Of a DNA stretch of 38,045 nt, positions 25,358-33,651 are shown piece after piece. Each line of letters opens with the position of its first letter. The first letter of the stretch is position 1. The stretch comes from an uncultured Caulobacter sp. (GTDB lineage: Bacteria > Pseudomonadota > Alphaproteobacteria > Caulobacterales > Caulobacteraceae). The notes beneath the pieces are model-generated. The model saw only the letters and a program-made list of their open reading frames with translations. It was not told where the DNA came from and did not search any database. A program made the translations under genes and the position numbers. The stretch covers positions 1-38,045 of the forward strand of contig CAJYMH010000022.1 of NCBI GenBank assembly GCA_913776195.1, written 5' to 3'.

Positions 25358-26537
25358 CCAGCACAGGCAAATCCCCCAGCGCCGGGTTGATGAAGTCTAG
25401 CCGCGTGCGGCCGTCTTCCGTTTCGCTGATCACGACGGGGGCGACGGAATTGGTCAGGGTCCAGCCGGCGGGCAAAATCACGGCGTTGGCCGGCCGGCCG
25501 AGAGCGCGGTCGAAGACCAGTTCGTCGCCGACCAGCTTGTAGCGGCCAGGATCGGTATAAGTCTCAGCCAGGCGCAGGCGTACGGATTCCCCGGCCTTGA
25601 CCGCGGGGAAGCTGAACAGGACGACCTCGGTGTCGGCGGTAACCTCGCGCAGGCCGGGGTCCTTGATCCCAGCGGCGGTGATAGCCGCGCCTTTCAGGTG
25701 TTGGGCCTTGAGCGGCTCGCCATTGTCCATGTTGCGGGCCGACGGCTTGGACGCGGTGCTGCCGGGGCGCACGACGTTGACGTACTGGCCGACGCCGGGC
25801 CGGACTTCGGTGTAGTCGTGATAGAGCGCAAAGCTGTTGGTTTCCGGCGCGTTCAGGAAATAGACGATGTCGCGCGTCTGGAGGGCGCGTTCGGGCGCGT
25901 TGGCCGCGGCGCTGTTCGCTGTTGGCGTCAGCTTGCCCGGGCGGGCCCGCAGCTTCAGCGGCGCCTGAGCTGGGGTGTTGTTGATAAAGCTGATCCGCAG
26001 GCGTCCATCGGCCTCCTGCGCCACCTGGGACGGATAGTTGGATGATACCAGCTGGTAGCCTGCCGGCAGCACTACGGCGTTGCGCTTCACCCCCAGCGGC
26101 CGGTCGAAGATGATGTCCTGGCCGTCCAGGAAGTAGGACTTGGCGTCTTCGTAGGTCTTGTCGATGCGCACGCGTCCCTGGCCGCCGTCGGCCGGCACTG
26201 GGCGCGCCAGGGTGACGCGGATGTAGTCGCTGTCGAGGCTGGCTTCGGGCAGGCCGGTGGCTCGCGCGGTCGCCCCGTCCACCACCTTGAACACCAGCGG
26301 CTTTCCCGTGGCCATGTCGACCACGCTCTCGTCGGTGGCGATGCTGCCCTTACGGATTGGGTTGAAGTATGCGGTCGCGCCTGGCCGGGCCGCGGTCACG
26401 TCATAGATAATGCGAAACTTGCCCGATCCCGGGGCGAGCAGTTCGTAGCGGGTGTAGGCGTTGATCTCCTGCGGCGCGGCCATGGCTGGCGTCGCGATGC
26501 AGACGAAGATGGAGGCGATTGCGGCCAAGCGGATCAT
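25338..26537 (-). CDS. Secreted protein with two tandem copies of an unknown domain
   Basis: 399 residues, signal peptide MIRLAAIASIFVCIATPAMAA. The protein is an internal duplication: residues about 24-205 and 220-399 align, most clearly FDRPLGVKRNAVVLPAGYQL with FDRALGRPANAVILPAGWTL, and RLRISFINN with RTRLDFINP. Beta-rich composition. I do not recognise the domain. The ATG overlaps the stop of the upstream amidohydrolase (ATGA at 26534-26537), so the two are translationally coupled and probably work on one process in the periplasm. Confidence 0.87.
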   Translation of the reverse strand: MIRLAAIASIFVCIATPAMAAPQEINAYTRYELLAPGSGKFRIIYDVTAARPGATAYFNPIRKGSIATDESVVDMATGKPLVFKVVDGATARATGLPEASLDSDYIRVTLARPVPADGGQGRVRIDKTYEDAKSYFLDGQDIIFDRPLGVKRNAVVLPAGYQLVSSNYPSQVAQEADGRLRISFINNTPAQAPLKLRARPGKLTPTANSAAANAPERALQTRDIVYFLNAPETNSFALYHDYTEVRPGVGQYVNVVRPGSTASKPSARNMDNGEPLKAQHLKGAAITAAGIKDPGLREVTADTEVVLFSFPAVKAGESVRLRLAETYTDPGRYKLVGDELVFDRALGRPANAVILPAGWTLTNSVAPVVISETEDGRTRLDFINPALGDLPVLVTAKRK

Positions 26538-28201
26538 TGGGCGGCCCCTTGGCGCTGGTAGACGCGCTTACCGCCCACCCAGGTCTCCTGGACCTTGATC
26601 TTCCACAGGTCCTTGGGGGGGATCTTGTAAGGGTCCTGATCGAGGATCAGGAAGTCGGCCCATTCGCCTTGGGACAGGCTGCCGAACTTGCCTTCGCCAA
26701 ACTCGGCGTACGCGGCGCCGATGGTGAACGACGCCAGAGCCTCATCCAGGGTCAGGGCTTCGCCCGGATACCAGCCGCCGAGGGGCTGATCGTTGTGGTC
26801 CTGGCGGGTGACGGCGGCGTGGATGCCGAAGAACGGGTTCGGCGCCTCCACTGGGAAGTCGGAGCCGCCGGCGAATTTCGCTCCGCTGTCGATCACGCTG
26901 CGCCAGGCATAGGCGCCCTTCATCCGCGCCTTGCCCAGGCGGTCTTCCGCCATGTTCTTGTCGGAGGTGGCGTGGGTCGGCTGCATGGAGGCGATCACCT
27001 CCAGCTTGGCGAAGCGGGGCAGGTCGACAGGATCGACCACCTGAGCATGCTCGATCCGGTGGCGCAGCCCCTTGGGCGCAGAGCCGGCGACGCTTTCGAA
27101 CGCGTTCAGCACCTCGGCGTTGGCGCCGTCGCCTATGGCGTGGATGTTGACCTGATAGCCGCGCGACGCGGCGCTGCGGACCATGGCGTTCAGCTTGTCC
27201 TGCGGCAGGAACTGCAGGCCCATATTCTTGGGATCGTCGCTGTAAGGCGCCTTCAAGAACGCGCCGCGCGAGCCTAGTGCGCCGTCGGAATAGAGCTTCA
27301 CCGACTTCAGGGCCAATCGGTCGTTATGGGTCCAGTCGATGGGGGCCTTGGGCGAGATCGCTTCCAGCGACTCCATGCCGCCGGCCATGGCGTAGATGCG
27401 GGCGGTAAGCCGGCCTTCCTTGCCGAACCGGTCATAGAGCGCCCAGGTCTTGGGATCGGCGCCGGCGTCGCCCACGCCGGTCAGCCCGACCTCGGCCATG
27501 ATCTTAAGGGCGGCCGTCAGCGCCGCTTCGGCGTCTGTGGCGGTGGGGGCGGGGACCTTGGCGTCCACCACGTCCTGAGCGGAGTCCACCAGAACCCCGG
27601 CGGGAGAGCCGTCCGCCTTGCGCTCGATGCGGCCGCCGGTCGGGTCCTTGGAGGCGGCGGTGACGCCGGCGATCTCCAGCGCCTTGCTGTTGGCCCAGCC
27701 CGCATGGCCATCGACCCGGCCCAGCCAGACCGGACGGTCGCCGATCACGGCGTCTAGCTCGGCGGCGGTGGGAAAGCGGCCGAGCTTCCAGATTTCCTGG
27801 TTCCAGCCGCGTCCGATGATCCATGGCTTGTCGGGATTGGCGGCGGCGTAGGCCTTCAGACGTTGCAGCGCCTCGTCCAGCGACTTCGTGCCCGTCAGGT
27901 CCAGCGCCAGAGCCTGGAAGCCCAGACCCATGACGTGGCCGTGAGCGTCGATCAGGCCGGGAATGACGGTGCGGCCGCCGGCATCCACCATCACATCTTC
28001 CGGGCCCCAGGCGATGCGGGGAACGGCCTGAGTGACCCAGGCGATCTTGCCGTCCTTGCCGATGCGCATGGTGCGGAAGGGGACGGGCTTGCCGGCCGCG
28101 TCGAACGCATAGCCGTTGGCGTTCATGACCCAGGTGTCGGCCTGGGCGGCGTTTGCAACGAGGAGCGCGGCCCCCGAGAGGAAGATCGCCGGAAGTCTCA
28201 T
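26534..28201 (-). CDS. Exported YtcJ-like amidohydrolase
   Basis: 555 residues from ATG 28201, with a signal peptide (MRLPAIFLSGAALLVANAAQA); the frame upstream to 28237 lacks one. Metal-dependent amidohydrolase superfamily (amidohydrolase 3): VIPGLIDAHGHVMGLG holds the HxH metal motif, HAIGDGANAEVL and RIEHAQVVDP are later metal/active-site segments, and GGSDFPVEAPNP the last conserved Asp. It hydrolyses C-N bonds of an unknown substrate. A C-terminal SLSQGEWADFLILDQDP segment is standard for the family. Coupled to the duplicated-domain secreted protein. Confidence 0.92.
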   Translation of the reverse strand: MRLPAIFLSGAALLVANAAQADTWVMNANGYAFDAAGKPVPFRTMRIGKDGKIAWVTQAVPRIAWGPEDVMVDAGGRTVIPGLIDAHGHVMGLGFQALALDLTGTKSLDEALQRLKAYAAANPDKPWIIGRGWNQEIWKLGRFPTAAELDAVIGDRPVWLGRVDGHAGWANSKALEIAGVTAASKDPTGGRIERKADGSPAGVLVDSAQDVVDAKVPAPTATDAEAALTAALKIMAEVGLTGVGDAGADPKTWALYDRFGKEGRLTARIYAMAGGMESLEAISPKAPIDWTHNDRLALKSVKLYSDGALGSRGAFLKAPYSDDPKNMGLQFLPQDKLNAMVRSAASRGYQVNIHAIGDGANAEVLNAFESVAGSAPKGLRHRIEHAQVVDPVDLPRFAKLEVIASMQPTHATSDKNMAEDRLGKARMKGAYAWRSVIDSGAKFAGGSDFPVEAPNPFFGIHAAVTRQDHNDQPLGGWYPGEALTLDEALASFTIGAAYAEFGEGKFGSLSQGEWADFLILDQDPYKIPPKDLWKIKVQETWVGGKRVYQRQGAAQ

Positions 28202-28311
28202 GGCCGCCCCTATTGTGAAATCTCGAGGTCGCACCATAGCCGTGAGCGGGGCGGTGACAACTGGCGCGGATCATGTCCAACTCAAGGTCAAGCTTGGAGT
28301 CCAGTACAGCC

Positions 28312-29502
28312 ATGTCGAGCTTCGACCCCGCCGCCGCGACCGCCGCATATCTGGCCCAGCTGCCGCCCGCCGCTCACGCCAAGGCGCAGGCCTACACTCA
28401 GGGCGGCCACTGGCTGATCCTGTGGGGCGCGCTTGTGTCGATCGCGGCGGCCTGGATCATACTGCGCATGGGCGTGGCTCGCCGCGCGGCCGCCTCGGTG
28501 CAGCGCCGCCGGCCCCGGCCATGGAGCGCGGCCTTCCTGGCGGCGGCCGCCTTCTTCGCGGTCAGCTGGGTGATCGAGCTGCCCTGGGCCGCCTATTCCG
28601 GCTGGTGGCGCGAGACGCAGTACGGCCTGACCAGCCAGCCGTTCGCGGGGTGGCTGACCGAGCACCTGATCGGCGGCGGCATGGGCGTGATGGTCACCGG
28701 CCTGCTGATCATGCTGATATACTTCCTGATCCGCCGCGCGCCGCGCCTGTGGCCTGTGCTGACCGGCGTGGTTGTCAGCGCGTTCGGCCTGTTCATGCTG
28801 TTCCTACAGCCGGTCGTCATCGAGCCGATCTTCAACAAGTACGAGCCGGCGCCCCCGGGGGCGGTGCGCGATTTGGTCGTCGGCATGGGCCGGCAGGCCG
28901 GCGTCCCGACGGACAAGATTCTAGTCTACAACGGCTCCAAGCAGTCGAACCGGTACACCGCCAATGTCTCGGGCTTTATGGGCACGTCCCGCATCGCCAT
29001 GAGCGACGTGATGTTCAAGAAGGACGCCGACCTGGCCGAGGTGCGCGGCGTGGTCGGCCACGAGATGGGCCACTACAAGCGCGGCCACCTGTTCGAGATG
29101 ATCGCCTTCTTCGGCTTCGGGACCATGATCATCGGCTTCATCGTCCAGGCCCTGTTTCCGATGGCGGCCCGGATCCTGGGCGGCTGGGGCGTGACGGGAA
29201 TCGCCGACCCCGCGGGCCTGCCGATCCTTATGATCCTGGTGACGGTGCTGGGCGTGCTGGGTACGCCGGCGATCAACACCATGGTCCGCTTCGCCGAGAC
29301 CGATGCCGACCGCTATTCGCTGGAGAACTTCAACGAACCGGACGGCCTGGCCCGCGCCCTGGTCAAAACCATCGATTACCGCGCGGCGACGCCAGGCGCG
29401 GTGGAAGAATTCCTCTTCTACGACCACCCTTCAGTGAGCGCCCGCGTTCGCATGGCGATGGATTGGAAGGCGGCCCACCTGGGCGAGCCGCCCAGGCCCT
29501 AG
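28312..29502 (+). CDS. M48 membrane metalloprotease, Ste24/CAAX type
   Basis: Integral-membrane zinc protease of the Ste24 family. 396 residues from ATG 28312 (homologues start near MxxFDPAAATAAYLA; the frame opens at 28273). Membrane segments at about 32-52, 73-95, 122-142, 147-170, 262-282 and 305-325. Zinc site His250, Glu251, His254 in VVGHEMGHYKRGH, third ligand Glu329 in FAETDADRYS. FNKYEPAPPGAVRDLV and LVYNGSKQSNRYTANVSGF match the family. In bacteria it probably degrades or processes membrane proteins rather than prenylated ones. The stop shares CTAG with the next gene. Confidence 0.94.
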   Translation: MSSFDPAAATAAYLAQLPPAAHAKAQAYTQGGHWLILWGALVSIAAAWIILRMGVARRAAASVQRRRPRPWSAAFLAAAAFFAVSWVIELPWAAYSGWWRETQYGLTSQPFAGWLTEHLIGGGMGVMVTGLLIMLIYFLIRRAPRLWPVLTGVVVSAFGLFMLFLQPVVIEPIFNKYEPAPPGAVRDLVVGMGRQAGVPTDKILVYNGSKQSNRYTANVSGFMGTSRIAMSDVMFKKDADLAEVRGVVGHEMGHYKRGHLFEMIAFFGFGTMIIGFIVQALFPMAARILGGWGVTGIADPAGLPILMILVTVLGVLGTPAINTMVRFAETDADRYSLENFNEPDGLARALVKTIDYRAATPGAVEEFLFYDHPSVSARVRMAMDWKAAHLGEPPRP

Positions 29503-30620
29503 CGTTTGCGCACAAACACCGTGCCGGCCGAATAGCCGGCGCCGAAGCTGCAGATCAGGCCCTCATCCCCCGCCTGGAACCCGTCGTGGTGCAGGTGGAA
29601 GGCGATGATCGACCCGGCCGACGAGGTGTTGGCGTACTCGTCCAGGATGATGACGTTCTCGCCCGGCTGCGGGTCGCGGCCCAGCACCTTGCGACCGATC
29701 ATCTCGTTCATGTTGATGTTGGCCTGGTGGAGCCACATGCGCTTGAGGCCTGACGGATCGACGCCGATGTCGTTGGCGTGCTCGACGATCATCTCGCTGA
29801 CCATGGGCACCACCTCGCGGAAGACCTTGCGGCCCTCCTGCACGAACAGCTTGTCCTTCTGGCCGATGCCTTCCGGCGCGGCGTTGTTGAGGAAGCCGAA
29901 GTTGTTGCGGATGTTATTGGAGAACTGCGTCTTCAGGCGCGTCCCCAGGATGTCCCAGCCCTGGCCCGCCGGCACGTCCTGGGCCCGCTCCACGATCACC
30001 GCCGTGGCCACGTCGCCGAAGATGAAGTGACTGTCGCGGTCCTTGAAGTTCAGGTGAGCTGAGCAGATCTCCGGGTTCACCATGAGCACCGCCTTGGTCG
30101 AGCCGGTGGCGATGAAGTCGGCCGCCGTCTTGATGCCGAAGGTGGCGGAGGAGCAGGCCACGTTCATGTCGAAGGCGAAGCCGTCGATGCCCAGGGCCTG
30201 CTGCACCTCGATGGCCATGGCCGGATAGGCGCGCTGCATGTTGGAGGCGGCGCAGAGGACGGCGCCGATTTCACTGACCGGCTTGCCCCAGGCCGCGATG
30301 GCGTCTTTGGCCGCCTCGACCGCGATCTCGGCCAAGACCGAGATTTCCTCGTTGGGGCGCTCGGGGATGATCGGGCGCATGACGTCCGGGTCGATGACGC
30401 CGGTCTTGTTCATGACGAAGCGCGACTTGATGCCCGACGCCTTTTCAATGAACTCCGGAGAGGAGGGGCTCAGGGCCTGCACCTCGCCAGCCTCGATAGC
30501 GGCGGCGTTGGCGGTGTTGAAGCGCTCGACGAAGGTGTTGAAGGCGTCGACCAGTTCGGTGTTCGAGACGCTGTGCGGCGGGGTGAACAGCCCGGTCGCG
30601 GCGATGACGGCTTGATGCAC
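29499..30620 (-). CDS. Beta-ketoacyl-ACP synthase III-like condensing enzyme
   Basis: 373 residues, longer than FabH (about 320). Thiolase-fold catalytic triad: Cys156 in DMNVACSSATFG, His298 in WLHQANIN, Asn331 in DEYANTSSAGS. It condenses an acyl-CoA primer with malonyl-ACP. Length and the N-terminal insert (VQALSPSSPEFIEKASGIKSRFVMNKTG) match an alternative KAS III group seen in Proteobacteria, including one in Pseudomonas said to use octanoyl-CoA; this is recalled, not checked. Begins at ATG 30620; GGGAAG lies upstream. Ends convergently with the M48 protease by a 4-nt overlap. Confidence 0.92.
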   Translation of the reverse strand: MHQAVIAATGLFTPPHSVSNTELVDAFNTFVERFNTANAAAIEAGEVQALSPSSPEFIEKASGIKSRFVMNKTGVIDPDVMRPIIPERPNEEISVLAEIAVEAAKDAIAAWGKPVSEIGAVLCAASNMQRAYPAMAIEVQQALGIDGFAFDMNVACSSATFGIKTAADFIATGSTKAVLMVNPEICSAHLNFKDRDSHFIFGDVATAVIVERAQDVPAGQGWDILGTRLKTQFSNNIRNNFGFLNNAAPEGIGQKDKLFVQEGRKVFREVVPMVSEMIVEHANDIGVDPSGLKRMWLHQANINMNEMIGRKVLGRDPQPGENVIILDEYANTSSAGSIIAFHLHHDGFQAGDEGLICSFGAGYSAGTVFVRKR

Positions 30621-30697
30621 GAAAGACTTCCCGACGCCGCGCGCGGGCGCGGCTCACATTGGTTTTATGCCTCGATCAATAGCACGCCGGATGGCCC

Positions 30698-30711
30698 CGT
30701 CACGCGTGACG
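30698..30711. promoter_or_regulatory. Perfect 14-bp palindrome, candidate operator
   Basis: CGTCACGCGTGACG reads identically on both strands, 78 bp upstream of the KAS III start and 135 bp upstream of the outer-membrane protein start. Exact symmetry in a promoter region suggests a dimeric regulator site; the regulator is unknown. Confidence 0.45.
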
Positions 30712-30792
30712 ATGTGGCGTCCATATGGCCGGCACGCCCCAATTAAGGCCGCAACCGCCCTTGGCAGGTCGCGTTTGGCTGCGAACCAGGGG

Positions 30793-30808
30793 CGTCCCGC
30801 AAGGGACG
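30793..30808 (+). other. Small stem-loop with GNRA tetraloop upstream of the outer-membrane protein gene
   Basis: CGTCCC-GCAA-GGGACG forms a perfect 6-bp stem with a GCAA tetraloop, ending 37 nt before the ATG at 30846. It might be in the 5' UTR as a stabilising hairpin. Chance occurrence cannot be excluded in GC-rich DNA. Confidence 0.4.
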
Positions 30809-30845
30809 GACTGGGGTGCTGTTCTAGTAGAGTGAGTACAAAAAA

Positions 30846-31385
30846 ATGAAGTCTCTCATGATCGCGGCTAGCGCCGCTGCTGTCGCCGTCGCCATCGTTC
30901 CCGCCGCGGCCTCCGCCCAGATGATGGGTGAAACCACGGTCTATGGTACGGCTGGTCTTTCCAGGTCTGGCGTGGATGGTGCGGACCTCGGCTCTGTCCA
31001 GGGCCGTCTCGGCGCGCGTTTCGGCCAGTATTTCGGCGTCGAAGGCGAAGCCGCCACCGGCATCGACAAGGATCACAGCTATGTGGGCGGTGTTCGCGTG
31101 AACCGTGACATCGACCACCAGATCGCCGGCTACGCGGTGGGCTATGTGCCTATCCAGCCGAACCTCGACCTGTTCGCTCGCGTCGGCTACGGCAACACCC
31201 AGATCAAGAGTTCGGTGGCCGGCATCGAGTCTGAAACCGACGGCGATTCTTGGAACTATGGCGCCGGCGCTCAGTACTTCTTCGACGAGAAGAACGGCGT
31301 GCGCGTCGATTATACGCGCCATGACTTCAAGAATGACGCCGGCAACGCCGACGTCGCCTCGGTCTCTTACGTCCGCAAGTTTTAA
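30846..31385 (+). CDS. Small outer-membrane beta-barrel protein
   Basis: 179 residues. Signal peptide to about PAAASAQ. The mature part is built of alternating amphipathic strands (TTVYGTAGLSRSG, GRLGARFGQYFGVEGEA, DLFARVGYGNTQI, WNYGAGAQYFF, GVRVDYTRHDF, ASVSYVRKF) and ends in Phe, as BAM-assembled barrels do; it looks like an 8-stranded OmpA-like/OmpW-like porin family barrel. Weak ribosome site GAGTGAG; a run of seven A precedes the ATG. A hairpin terminator follows at 31396. Function unknown. Confidence 0.9.
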   Translation: MKSLMIAASAAAVAVAIVPAAASAQMMGETTVYGTAGLSRSGVDGADLGSVQGRLGARFGQYFGVEGEAATGIDKDHSYVGGVRVNRDIDHQIAGYAVGYVPIQPNLDLFARVGYGNTQIKSSVAGIESETDGDSWNYGAGAQYFFDEKNGVRVDYTRHDFKNDAGNADVASVSYVRKF

Positions 31386-31395
31386 GGCTTGATCT

Positions 31396-31428
31396 GACCG
31401 TCCCCTCCGCGCGCGTGAGGGGGCGGTC
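31396..31428 (+). terminator. Long hairpin after the outer-membrane protein gene
   Basis: GACCGTCCCCTC (31396-31407) pairs with GAGGGGGCGGTC (31417-31428), 12 bp with one G-T pair, loop CGCGCGCGT. Followed by TCTATCC, so the T-tract is poor, but the stem is strong. It lies 10 nt after the TAA. Confidence 0.62.
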
Positions 31429-31493
31429 TCTATCCAACTTGACGCCGCCGTCACCGTGATCGACGCTCCCCGATCAAGGGAGGAAAGCGTCGC

Positions 31494-31817
31494 GTGAACA
31501 AGGCGCTGCTCGTAGAGCTTTTAGGATCGGCCGGGGCCGTGGCGGCCCTGGTGGCGATCGCCTGGTGGGCGAGGATTCCACGACCGACGCCGCCCCTCGA
31601 CGAGGCGACAGCGCGAAGCTTGCTGGCCGACGACTTCCCTGACATCCATCCCGACCAGATATGGATCGCCGACGAAGGACGCGGCGCCGTCGCCCGCGCG
31701 GGCGATAGGGCGCTGGTGCTGTTTCGGCTGGGGGATGGCTATGTGGCGAGGCTGGTGGCCTGGCGCGACGACTATGTCGGCGCCGCGCCCTGGCCACCGA
31801 AGGGGGTGAGGGCGTGA
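31494..31817 (+). CDS. Small single-span membrane protein coupled to the fatty acid hydroxylase
   Basis: 107 residues from a GTG at 31494, with GGGAGGAAAG upstream. One membrane helix at about 8-27 (ELLGSAGAVAALVAIAWWA), then an exposed or cytoplasmic domain (ARSLLADDFPDIHPDQIWIADEGRGAVARAGDRALVLFRLGDGYVARLVAW). No family recognised. Its TGA overlaps the GTG of the next gene (GTGA at 31814-31817), so translation is coupled and it is probably a partner or regulator of the hydroxylase. Confidence 0.75.
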   Translation: MNKALLVELLGSAGAVAALVAIAWWARIPRPTPPLDEATARSLLADDFPDIHPDQIWIADEGRGAVARAGDRALVLFRLGDGYVARLVAWRDDYVGAAPWPPKGVRA

Positions 31818-32716
31818 AACCCGATTTCGACCCCGTCACCCTCGCGGTGCCGTTCTTCGTCCTTGCCGTCGTCCTTGAGATCATCCTCGGACGCTTTGGA
31901 AAGGCGAAGGCCGCCTACGAACCCAAGGACGCGGCCACCTCTCTACTCATGGGCTTCGGCAGCACCATCGCCGGACTGTTCACCGCCGGGCTGATCTTCA
32001 CGACCAGTCTGTGGGTGTATCAGCACCGCCTGTTCGACATCCCCATGACCGCCATCTGGGCGTGGGTGCTGATCTTCTTTCTGGAGGATCTGACCTACTA
32101 CTGGTTCCACCGCCTCGCGCACGAGCGGCGCTTTTGGTGGGCCAGTCACGTGAACCACCACTCTTCCCAGCACTACAACCTGACCACGGCTCTGCGTCAG
32201 ACCTGGACTGGCGGCGTGGCGGGGACCTGGCTGCTATGGCTGCCGCTCAGCTTCATCGGCTTTCCGCCGGCCATGGTGGCGATCCAGAAGGGCTTCAGCC
32301 TCGTCTATCAATTCTGGATTCACACCGAGGTGATCAAGCGAATGCCCCGCTGGTTCGAGGCAGTGTTCAACACCCCGTCGCATCACCGGGTCCATCACGC
32401 CCGCAACGCCCGCTATCTCGACGCCAACTATGCCGGCGTCCTGATCATCTGGGACCGGATGTTCGGCACCTTCACGCCCGAGACGGACGAGGAGCCGCCG
32501 CGCTACGGCCTGGTGCGGAACCTGGGCGGGTTCAACCTGTTCCACGTCGCCTTCCATGAATGGATCGGTATCGGCAAAGACCTGCTAAAGGCCCGCTCGC
32601 TGCGCGAGGTGACGGGCTACCTGTTCGGCCCGCCGGGCTGGAGTCCCGACGGCTCCCGCGACACCTCCGCCACGCTCAAGGCGAAGTGGCGCGCGCGGAC
32701 GGGGCAGGACGGCTAG
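31814..32716 (+). CDS. Fatty acid hydroxylase / sterol desaturase superfamily membrane enzyme
   Basis: 300 residues, GTG start overlapping the previous stop. Non-haem di-iron membrane enzyme with the eight-histidine pattern: His99-x3-His103 (WFHRLAH), His112-x2-HisHis (HVNHH), and HHRVHHARN near 193-200. Membrane helices at about 9-26, 45-66, 80-98 and 135-160. It oxidises a lipid acyl or isoprenoid chain; the substrate is not evident. IIWDRMFGTF and LGGFNLFHVAFHEW match bacterial members. The 3' end shares CTAG with the convergent PhzF-family gene. Confidence 0.93.
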   Translation: MKPDFDPVTLAVPFFVLAVVLEIILGRFGKAKAAYEPKDAATSLLMGFGSTIAGLFTAGLIFTTSLWVYQHRLFDIPMTAIWAWVLIFFLEDLTYYWFHRLAHERRFWWASHVNHHSSQHYNLTTALRQTWTGGVAGTWLLWLPLSFIGFPPAMVAIQKGFSLVYQFWIHTEVIKRMPRWFEAVFNTPSHHRVHHARNARYLDANYAGVLIIWDRMFGTFTPETDEEPPRYGLVRNLGGFNLFHVAFHEWIGIGKDLLKARSLREVTGYLFGPPGWSPDGSRDTSATLKAKWRARTGQDG

Positions 32717-33555
32717 GCCTCCAGCGGTCGCATCAGCCGCGCCGCGCCCGAGACGCGAATGCTCGCGCCCTTCTCCGGCGTGATGTCGGCGGTCAGGCGT
32801 GACCGGGCCCCCATGTCTTCGCCCTGTACGATCTCGATCGAGCCTTCGTGCGGCCAGCCCAGGTCGCGCAGATAGCCGGCCAGCGCCGCCGCCGCGGCGC
32901 CGGTGGCCGGGTCCTCGTACACGCCGCCGGCCGCGAACGGGTTGCGGGCGTGGAACAGGCGGTCCGTCTCCGCATGAATGAGGCTGATGGTCACCCATCC
33001 ATGCTCTCTCATCAGGGCTTGGCCTGTCGCCAGGTCGTAGCGCATGGCGGACAGGGCGGCGCGATCCCTCACCGCCAGGACAAGGTGATCGGCGCCGCCA
33101 TGGATCTGCGCTGGCGGTAGGCGGGGGTCTAGATCGTCGGCGCCATAGCCGAACAGGTCCAGCGCCGCCGCGATCTGTTCGTCGTCAGCTGCTCGGCTGA
33201 GGGTCGGCGGGGACTGTAGTGCGGCGGTCAGCCTGTCGCCGTCGCGGCGACCCTCCACCGAAATCTGGGTGTTGTTCAGCCGCAGCTTATAGACGCCGTC
33301 GCCTTGCTTCAGAGCCAGGACAGCGCCCAGTGCTATGGTGGCGTGGCCGCAGAACGGCACCTCCATCTCCGGCGCGAAGTATCGGCTGTGCCAGACATCG
33401 CCTTCGCGAGCGGAAAAGACTGTCTCGGAATATCCCACCTCGGCCGCCAAGCGCTGCATCTCCTCGGCGGAGGGAAGGACGTCGCACAGGACGACGCCTG
33501 CCGGATTGCCTCCCGCATTCCCATCGGAAAAGGCGGCGATATGAGCGACGTTCAT
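32713..33555 (-). CDS. PhzF-family isomerase/epimerase
   Basis: 280 residues, the family size. N-terminus MNVAHIAAFSDGNAGGNPAGVVL, conserved YSETVFS with the catalytic Glu about 44, FCGHATIALG, and the C-terminal half symmetrical repeat with FAAGGVYEDPATGAAAAALAGYL. PhzF-type enzymes isomerise small hydrophilic acids; outside phenazine clusters the substrate is unknown. No phenazine genes are nearby. 96 bp after the NadQ-like gene on the same strand; may be transcribed with it or alone. Confidence 0.92.
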   Translation of the reverse strand: MNVAHIAAFSDGNAGGNPAGVVLCDVLPSAEEMQRLAAEVGYSETVFSAREGDVWHSRYFAPEMEVPFCGHATIALGAVLALKQGDGVYKLRLNNTQISVEGRRDGDRLTAALQSPPTLSRAADDEQIAAALDLFGYGADDLDPRLPPAQIHGGADHLVLAVRDRAALSAMRYDLATGQALMREHGWVTISLIHAETDRLFHARNPFAAGGVYEDPATGAAAAALAGYLRDLGWPHEGSIEIVQGEDMGARSRLTADITPEKGASIRVSGAARLMRPLEA

Positions 33556-33651
33556 GGGGACTCCAGGCTAGCTGGTCGCCCGAGTATCAGTGTTATGGTT
33601 CGGCTTGAAGCCAGATGCGATGAGGGCCCCGTTAGAGAAGCTGGAACAGCG

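Noticed and set aside
32713..33555. Phenazine biosynthesis cluster
   Set aside because: Only a PhzF-family isomerase is present; no other phenazine genes are nearby and the family is widespread without phenazines.
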